A stretch of DNA of 10,332 nt from Candidatus Bathyarchaeota archaeon. GTDB taxonomy: Archaea; Thermoproteota; Bathyarchaeia; EX4484-135; B24-G1. Below are positions 5,516-10,332 of the stretch, in pieces. The stretch lies in contig QMYG01000015.1 of the NCBI GenBank assembly GCA_003662535.1, forward strand, positions 1 through 10,332. Reading direction: 5' to 3'. Position numbers and translations under genes: made by a program. Below the pieces are notes generated by a model. It did no database searches. It had not been told where the DNA came from and saw only the letters and a program-made list of their open reading frames with translations. Positions within the stretch are counted from its first letter, which is position 1. Each line of letters starts with the position of its first letter.

Positions 5516-6825
5516 GCGTCGGCTCGGCTCTGGTTATAGGGGGTGGAATAGCGGGGATTCAGGCTGCTCTGGACTTAGCTGACAGGGGGATAAAAGTCTA
5601 CCTCGTAGAGAAGAGCCCGAGCATAGGCGGGAGAATGGCGCAACTTGATAAGACCTTCCCGACGATGGACTGCAGTATTTGCATCTTAGCACCAAAAATG
5701 AACGAGTGCGCTAGGCACCCCAACATCGAGCTACTCACTTGGTCTGAGGTTCTTAGTGTTGAGGGTGAGGCTGGAAACTTCACAGTTCGTATCCTTAAGA
5801 AGCCTAGATATGTTAGGGAGGACCTGTGCACTGGTTGTGGAATCTGCACGGAAAAGTGTCCAAAGAAGGTTCCGAGCGAATTTGAAATGGGGCTTGGAAT
5901 GCGTAAGGCAATTTACATGCCCTTCCCGCAGGCTGTCCCCAGAGTGAGCGTGATAGACGAGGAAAACTGCCTCTACTTCCAGAAGGGCGTGTGCAGGGTT
6001 TGCGAGAAGTTCTGTCCAGCAGGAGCAATAGACTTCGAGCAGAAACCGCAGGAGATAGAGCTGAAGGTGGGCGCAATAATCGTGGCAACAGGCCTAGTTC
6101 AGGCTGACCCAAGCATAGAAAGCGAATACGGGTATGGCAGATACAAGAACGTGATCGCATCCCTCGAACTTGAACGCCTACTCTCCGCCTCAGGCCCAAC
6201 CGGGGGCGAACTGAAGAGGCCGTCAGACGGAAAACACCCAAAACGCATAGGCTTCATCCAGTGCGTCGCATCAAGAAGCCTAAAGGAAAACGGATACCCC
6301 TACTGCAGCAGCGTGTGCTGCATGTACGCCACGAAAGAGGCCATGATAATTATGGAGCACGACCCGGAGGCGGAAATCTACATCTTCTACATAGACCTAA
6401 GGGCCTTTGGTAAGGGCTTCCAAGAATTTGTTAATAGAGCTAAGGAGAGGGGGGTTCACTACATAAGGGCTAAGCCCTCGAAGGTGATAGAAGACCCGGA
6501 GACAAAGGACCTCATCATCCGCTACGAGGACATAAATGATAAGAAGGTTAAGGAGGTCCGCCTAGACCTAGTTGTTTTGTGTGCGGCTCTGGTTCCAACC
6601 CCCGAGAATAAGAAGCTCGCCGAGATTCTCGGTATAGAGGTTGATGAATACGGGTTCTTCAAGCCTCTCCACCCACTTTACGCCCCGGTAGACTCAACTA
6701 GGCCTGGAATCTTCATCTGCGGCTACTGCCAAGGCCCCAAGGACATACCCGAGTCTGTGGCTCAGGCAAGCGGGGCGGCGGCTAGGGCCGCAGAGATAAT
6801 AGCCAAGAAGGTGGTGGCTGGATGA
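5512..6825 (+). CDS. hdrA: Short HdrA-like flavoprotein with inserted two-cluster ferredoxin (type A)
   Basis: A 437-residue protein starting at TTG 5512; the next Met (residue 42) would remove the FAD motif. It matches the middle of full HdrA: FAD Rossmann start ALVIGGGIAG (6-15), IGGRMAQLDKTFPT (38-51), Cys54/Cys57 in DCSIC, an inserted ferredoxin with Cys106/109/112/116 and a second motif Cys153/161/164/168, then Cys251/265/269/270. It lacks the N-terminal CHCG domain and the C-terminal ferredoxin of full HdrA; both are present in the next gene. The second ferredoxin motif is widened to CX7CX2CX3C. It overlaps the next gene by ATGA, which suggests equal synthesis of two partner subunits. 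Likely role: FAD-bearing electron-splitting or relay subunit of a cytoplasmic Hdr complex. QmoA-like proteins are related, but the inserted ferredoxin and neighbours fit HdrA better. Confidence 0.92.
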   Translation: MSVGSALVIGGGIAGIQAALDLADRGIKVYLVEKSPSIGGRMAQLDKTFPTMDCSICILAPKMNECARHPNIELLTWSEVLSVEGEAGNFTVRILKKPRYVREDLCTGCGICTEKCPKKVPSEFEMGLGMRKAIYMPFPQAVPRVSVIDEENCLYFQKGVCRVCEKFCPAGAIDFEQKPQEIELKVGAIIVATGLVQADPSIESEYGYGRYKNVIASLELERLLSASGPTGGELKRPSDGKHPKRIGFIQCVASRSLKENGYPYCSSVCCMYATKEAMIIMEHDPEAEIYIFYIDLRAFGKGFQEFVNRAKERGVHYIRAKPSKVIEDPETKDLIIRYEDINDKKVKEVRLDLVVLCAALVPTPENKKLAEILGIEVDEYGFFKPLHPLYAPVDSTRPGIFICGYCQGPKDIPESVAQASGAAARAAEIIAKKVVAG

Positions 6826-8504
6826 CTGAGGAGGAACTCAGGATAGGCGTCTTCATCTGCCACTGCGGCATAAACATAGGCGGGGTCGTCAGGGTCCCAG
6901 AGGTCGTCGAATACGCAAAAACCCTGCCGGGCGTCGTCTACGCAGCGGACAACCTCTACACCTGCTCAGCCGCAGGCCTAGACGCAATAAAGAAGGCCAT
7001 TAAGGAGCACAGGCTCAACAGGGTTGTTGTTGCCTCCTGCACGCCGAGAACCCACGAGCCTCTCTTCCGAAAAACCTGCGAGGAGGCCGGGCTGAACAAG
7101 TATCTCTTCGAGATGGCTAACATCCGTGAACACTGCTCGTGGGTTCACATGGACGACCCGGACAGGGCGACAGAAAAAGCGAAGGACATCGTGCGCATGG
7201 CTGTGGCTAAGGCCAGGCTCCTCGAACCCCTAGACGACATCGAAATAGAGGTCAGGCCAGAAGCCCTCGTCATCGGGGCCGGGCCCGCAGGCATGACAGC
7301 CGCCTTATCCCTCGCAAATCAGGGCTTCCACGTCTACCTCGTGGAGAAGGAGCCAGAGGTAGGCGGGATGCTGCGTAAGCTGAACAGGCTTTACCCCACT
7401 GACAGGAAGGCCGACGAACTCTTACAACAGCTCTCCAACGCAGTCTACCAGAACAGCAACATAGAGGTTTTCACATCCACAAAGATAGTTGATGTCAGCG
7501 GTTTCATCGGAAACTTCGAGGTTCTGGTCAGAAAAGACGGGGAGGAACGCAAACTCGAGGTTGGAACGATAATCGTCGCTACGGGAGCCGAGCCCCTAAA
7601 GCCGACGGGGCTTTATGGCTACGGCGAACTCGAAGGCGTAATCACGCAGATAGAACTCGAGGAAAGGCTTAAGGAAGGCAGGCTGGGCACGCCAAAGGCA
7701 GTCGTGATGATTCAGTGTGTCGGCTCGAGAATCCCTGAGAGGCCCTACTGCTCACGCATCTGCTGCGCAACAGCCATAAAGAATGCTATACTGATTAAGC
7801 AGGCCTCCCCGCAGACCCAAGTCTACATACTTTATAGGGACCTGCAGGCGTATGGGAAGGAGTATGAGGAGTATTACCGCAGAGCCCAAGAGCTGGGCGT
7901 CCGCTTCATCAGCTACACGCTGGAGAAACCCCCAGAGGTCAGCCGAGGGGATGGAGGCCTAAAGGTTAAGGTCTACCACGCCGTGCTCGGCAGGGAACTC
8001 ACACTACCAGCAGACCTAGTGGTGCTGTCCACGCCGCTTATCCCACCTGAAACGAACGAAGAACTCTCAAAGCTCCTGAAGGTTCCCCTAGACAGGAACG
8101 GCTTCTTCCTAGAGGCTCACGTCAAGCTTAGGCCCGTCGACTTCGCCACAGACGGCATATACGTGTGCGGAACAGCCCACAGCCCGAAGGACGTGCCGGA
8201 CTCCATAGCTCAGGCCTATGCGGCTGCCTCCAGGGCCTCAATACCCATGGCGAACAGGAGGGTAGTGGCGGAGGGTATAGTGGCAGAAGTTAATAAGGAT
8301 AGGTGTATAGGTTGTGCATTATGTGTGGACCTTTGCCCCTTTAAGGCGTCCAGAATAGGTGAGGATGGGAAGGCGGAGGTGATTAAGGTCTTGTGTAAGG
8401 GCTGCGGAGTGTGTGCAGCCTCCTGCCCCCAGAGGGCAATCACGATGAAGAACTTTACAGACAGCCAGATACTAGCTCAGGTTGAAGCAGCATTCAAGGG
8501 GTGA
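6822..8504 (+). CDS. hdrA: Long HdrA-like flavoprotein without the inserted ferredoxin (type B)
   Basis: A 560-residue protein. Residues 8-137 form the HdrA N-terminal domain: IGVFICHCG with Cys13/Cys15, then Cys48, Cys73 ([10 protein letters not shown]), Cys86 and Cys105 ([13 protein letters not shown]). Residues about 148-480 are the FAD core ([10 protein letters not shown]), with the cluster motif [17 protein letters not shown]. The C terminus has two [4Fe-4S] motifs, Cys495/498/501/505 and Cys525/528/531/535, and the HdrA ending [13 protein letters not shown]. The inserted ferredoxin and the DCSxC motif of full HdrA are missing: the segment after the FAD motif reads [13 protein letters not shown] instead. 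The missing parts are exactly those carried by the preceding gene, with which it overlaps by ATGA. I infer a heterodimer of two HdrA forms. The C-terminal ferredoxin is the expected exit to a ferredoxin-type acceptor or partner. mvhD follows 7 bases after the stop. Confidence 0.93.
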   Translation: MTEEELRIGVFICHCGINIGGVVRVPEVVEYAKTLPGVVYAADNLYTCSAAGLDAIKKAIKEHRLNRVVVASCTPRTHEPLFRKTCEEAGLNKYLFEMANIREHCSWVHMDDPDRATEKAKDIVRMAVAKARLLEPLDDIEIEVRPEALVIGAGPAGMTAALSLANQGFHVYLVEKEPEVGGMLRKLNRLYPTDRKADELLQQLSNAVYQNSNIEVFTSTKIVDVSGFIGNFEVLVRKDGEERKLEVGTIIVATGAEPLKPTGLYGYGELEGVITQIELEERLKEGRLGTPKAVVMIQCVGSRIPERPYCSRICCATAIKNAILIKQASPQTQVYILYRDLQAYGKEYEEYYRRAQELGVRFISYTLEKPPEVSRGDGGLKVKVYHAVLGRELTLPADLVVLSTPLIPPETNEELSKLLKVPLDRNGFFLEAHVKLRPVDFATDGIYVCGTAHSPKDVPDSIAQAYAAASRASIPMANRRVVAEGIVAEVNKDRCIGCALCVDLCPFKASRIGEDGKAEVIKVLCKGCGVCAASCPQRAITMKNFTDSQILAQVEAAFKG

Positions 8505-8511
8505 AAGCAGG

Positions 8512-8931
8512 ATGGGTGAGGAGTTCGAGCCAAAAATCCTAGTCTTCGCCTGCAACTGGTGCAGCTACGCCGGCGCAGACCTAGCGGGCGTAAGCAGGAT
8601 TCAGTACCCGCCGAACATAAGGATAATCCGTGTGATGTGCAGCGGACGGGTAGACCCACTCTACGTGCTTAAGGCCTTTGAATACGGCGCCGACGGCGTG
8701 CTAGTTACTGGATGCCACCCCGGAGACTGCCATTATATTGATGGGAATCTGAAAGCCGAGGACCGCATTAGGTTCCTGAAGGAGAGCCTGAAGCACATAG
8801 GCATAGAGCCTGAACGCTTACGCCTCGAGTGGATTTCTGCGTCTGAGGGCGACAAGTTTGCGAGGGTTGTTCGTGAGATGGTTGAGACGGTCAAGAAGCT
8901 TGGGCCAAACCCCTTGAAGAAGGAGGGTTAA
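8512..8931 (+). CDS. mvhD: MvhD-like [2Fe-2S] electron-transfer subunit
   Basis: A 139-residue protein. MvhD (delta subunit) links the F420-nonreducing hydrogenase or a formate dehydrogenase to HdrA in methanogens. The signature is complete: [15 protein letters not shown] (Cys14, Cys17), CSGRVDP (Cys43) and GCHPGDCHY (Cys68, Cys73), which hold the [2Fe-2S]. ATG 8512 is preferred over an in-frame TTG at 8482 that lies inside the preceding gene; GGGGTGA at 8498-8504 serves as Shine-Dalgarno. The gene sits between two HdrA pairs, so it probably docks on one or both of them. No hydrogenase large or small subunit or formate dehydrogenase gene is in the window, so the electron donor is unknown; it may be encoded further downstream or elsewhere. 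Its stop forms TAATG with an out-of-frame ATG that is not the next gene's start. Confidence 0.95.
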   Translation: MGEEFEPKILVFACNWCSYAGADLAGVSRIQYPPNIRIIRVMCSGRVDPLYVLKAFEYGADGVLVTGCHPGDCHYIDGNLKAEDRIRFLKESLKHIGIEPERLRLEWISASEGDKFARVVREMVETVKKLGPNPLKKEG

Positions 8932-8937
8932 TGCCTC

Positions 8938-10239
8938 ATGGGCGAGGAGCAGCCAGCAATCTTGGTCATTGGTGGAGGTATAGCTGGGATACAGGCTGCG
9001 CTGGACGTTGCGAGTCAGGGTTTCACAGTCTACCTCGTGGAGCGCAAACCAAGCATCGGCGGGCACATGGCGATGCTGGACAAGACCTTCCCGACCCTCG
9101 ACTGCTCCCAGTGCATCCTCACGCCGAAGATGGTAGACGTGGCCAGGCACCCGAACGTCAGGTTGCTCACCTACTCCGAAGTGAAGGACGTGAAGCGTGA
9201 GGAGAACGGCTTCCTAGTGAAGGTTCTGAAGAAGCCGAGATACGTGAAGGAGGACGTATGCACCGGCTGCGGAATCTGCGCCATGCACTGCCCAGTGGAG
9301 GTTCCAAGCGAGTTCAACATGGGGTTGGGAATAAGGAAGGCGATATACGTGCCCTTCCCACAGGCAGTCCCACTCAAATACACGATAGACAGAGACCATT
9401 GCATAAGGTGCAGGCTCTGCCAGAACGTCTGCGCAGCAGGAGCCATAGACTTCGACCAGCAGCCGGAAGAGCTGGAGCTGAAGGTGGGCGCAATAATCGT
9501 GGCAACGGGCTTCGAAACATTCGACGCAAGGAAGATAGGCGAATACGGCTACGGACGCTACCCGAACGTCGTAACGGGCTTAGAGCTTGAACGCATCGTG
9601 AGCGCAGCGGGCCCGATGGGCGGGCACATCATCAGGCCTTCGGACGGGAAGATACCTAGGCGTGTAGCCTTCATCCAGTGCGTCGGCTCTAGGGATAAGA
9701 GGTTCGGAAACCCCTACTGCAGCCGTGTCTGCTGCATGTACGCCATAAAGAATGCGATTCTGCTCAAGGAGCACCTCCACGAGGTAGACGTAACGATATT
9801 CTACATGGACATCAGGACTTACGGGAAGGGCTTTGAGGAGTTCTACAGGAGGGCTGAGGAGGAGTTCGGAATCAAGTTTGTTCGTGGGAGAGTTTCAGAA
9901 ATAGAGGAGGACCCAGAAACGAAGAACCTGAGGGTTATTATTGAGAACACCGAGACTGGCGAGATACTGCAAGAGGAGTTTGATATGGTTGTCCTGTCGG
10001 TTGGCCTCGTCCCGCCTAAGGGCGTGAAGGAGCTGAGCAAAATACTCGGCGTCCCCGTAGACGAATACGGCTTCTTCGTGGAAAAGGACATAATGACGAG
10101 CCCCATGGAGACGAAGGCTGAAGGCATATTCCTAGCGGGGACTGCCCTTGGCCCGAAGGACATACCAGACAGCGTGGCAGAAGCCAGCGCAGCAGCTATG
10201 AGGGCTGTTAATTATGTGGTTAGGAGGTGGAAGAGCTAA
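8938..10239 (+). CDS. hdrA: Second short HdrA-like flavoprotein with inserted ferredoxin (type A)
   Basis: A 433-residue paralogue of the protein at 5512. FAD motif ILVIGGGIAG (8-17), DCSQC (Cys56/Cys59), inserted ferredoxin Cys108/111/114/118 and Cys155/158/161/165 (both standard CX2CX2CX3C), then Cys248/261/265/266. It has neither the N-terminal CHCG domain nor the C-terminal ferredoxin. The start ATG 8938 has an AGGAGGG Shine-Dalgarno 11 bases upstream; the ATG at 8931 is in another frame. It is followed immediately by a type B HdrA start, repeating the A-B order of 5512-8504. Its IGGHMAMLDKTFPT and ferredoxin sequences look closer to methanogen HdrA than those of the 5512 copy. The role is as for the first pair; whether the two pairs form one complex or two alternative complexes is open. 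Confidence 0.92.
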   Translation: MGEEQPAILVIGGGIAGIQAALDVASQGFTVYLVERKPSIGGHMAMLDKTFPTLDCSQCILTPKMVDVARHPNVRLLTYSEVKDVKREENGFLVKVLKKPRYVKEDVCTGCGICAMHCPVEVPSEFNMGLGIRKAIYVPFPQAVPLKYTIDRDHCIRCRLCQNVCAAGAIDFDQQPEELELKVGAIIVATGFETFDARKIGEYGYGRYPNVVTGLELERIVSAAGPMGGHIIRPSDGKIPRRVAFIQCVGSRDKRFGNPYCSRVCCMYAIKNAILLKEHLHEVDVTIFYMDIRTYGKGFEEFYRRAEEEFGIKFVRGRVSEIEEDPETKNLRVIIENTETGEILQEEFDMVVLSVGLVPPKGVKELSKILGVPVDEYGFFVEKDIMTSPMETKAEGIFLAGTALGPKDIPDSVAEASAAAMRAVNYVVRRWKS

Positions 10240-10332
10240 ATGGTTAGGGAGGAGGAGCCAAGAATAGGCGTCTACGTCTGCCACTGCGGACTAAACATCG
10301 CAGGCGTCGTAGACGTGGCGAAGGTGGTAGAC
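10240..10332 (+). CDS. hdrA: Second long HdrA-like protein (type B), N-terminal 31 codons only
   Basis: ATG 10240 directly follows the TAA of the preceding gene and has GGAGGTG at 10223-10229 as Shine-Dalgarno. The visible 31 residues contain [20 protein letters not shown], the start of the HdrA N-terminal domain with Cys14 and Cys16, closely similar to the protein at 6822 ([16 protein letters not shown]). The gene is cut by the right edge, so the rest (FAD core, presence or absence of inserted and C-terminal ferredoxins) cannot be seen. By analogy with the first pair I expect a type B protein, but a full-length HdrA is also possible. Confidence 0.88.
   Translation, partial: MVREEEPRIGVYVCHCGLNIAGVVDVAKVVD

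Noticed and set aside
5813..6241. Minus-strand 142-codon ORF opposite the first type A HdrA
   Set aside because: It is an Arg/Leu/Ser/Pro-rich antisense shadow of a conserved coding region, with no promoter or ribosome site.
8931..9200. ORF starting at the TAATG overlap after mvhD
   Set aside because: It is out of frame with the clear HdrA coding sequence, which starts at 8938, and encodes no recognisable domain.
1..10332. CRISPR array, tRNA, rRNA, insertion sequence or attachment site
   Set aside because: No regularly spaced direct repeats, cloverleaf sequence, transposase or terminal inverted repeats were seen; gaps between genes are at most about 130 bases.

Overview
The window reads as archaeal chromosomal DNA, roughly mid-50s percent GC by eye. 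The evidence is archaeal TATA boxes ahead of the transcription units, Shine-Dalgarno sites of the GGAGGTG type, some TTG and possibly GTG starts, and a dense set of heterodisulfide-reductase (Hdr) genes. The genus cannot be named from sequence alone. An uncultivated anaerobic lineage such as Bathyarchaeia or Hadarchaeota is a guess; no mcr, hydrogenase large-subunit or other diagnostic gene lies in the window. All genes are on the + strand.

Left region (2-1329): two proteins that look unrelated to Hdr but share a layout of N-terminal domain, proline-rich linker and C-terminal CX2C-X10-CX2C zinc ribbon. The first is a multi-pass membrane protein of DUF4234 type, cut by the left edge. The second is a small PRC-barrel protein.

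Middle region, module 1 (about 1406-4859): hdrC - hdrB - a double hdrA, tightly coupled, followed by a hairpin. HdrC lacks a standard in-frame start codon, which may be a one-base G-run problem. The double HdrA is two FAD-binding halves in one chain, with no ferredoxin domains and no HdrA N-terminal domain.

Right region, module 2 (about 4932-10332): a new promoter, then a second hdrC without hdrB, a 15-codon minicistron, a short HdrA (type A, with inserted ferredoxin), a long HdrA (type B, with N-terminal domain and C-terminal ferredoxin), mvhD, a second type A HdrA, and the start of a second type B HdrA that runs off the right edge.

The main observation is that HdrA occurs as ordered A-B pairs three times: once fused (2790-4859) and twice as adjacent genes (5512-8504 and 8938-10332). 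The first half of the fused protein resembles type A and the second half resembles type B. In the split pairs the cofactor domains are divided in a complementary way, so each pair would make about one complete HdrA-like set plus a second FAD. By inference, the products form a large cytoplasmic flavin-based electron-transfer complex: MvhD takes electrons from a partner dehydrogenase or hydrogenase, the HdrA pairs split or relay them, and HdrC/HdrB pass them to a disulfide or other thiol-type acceptor.
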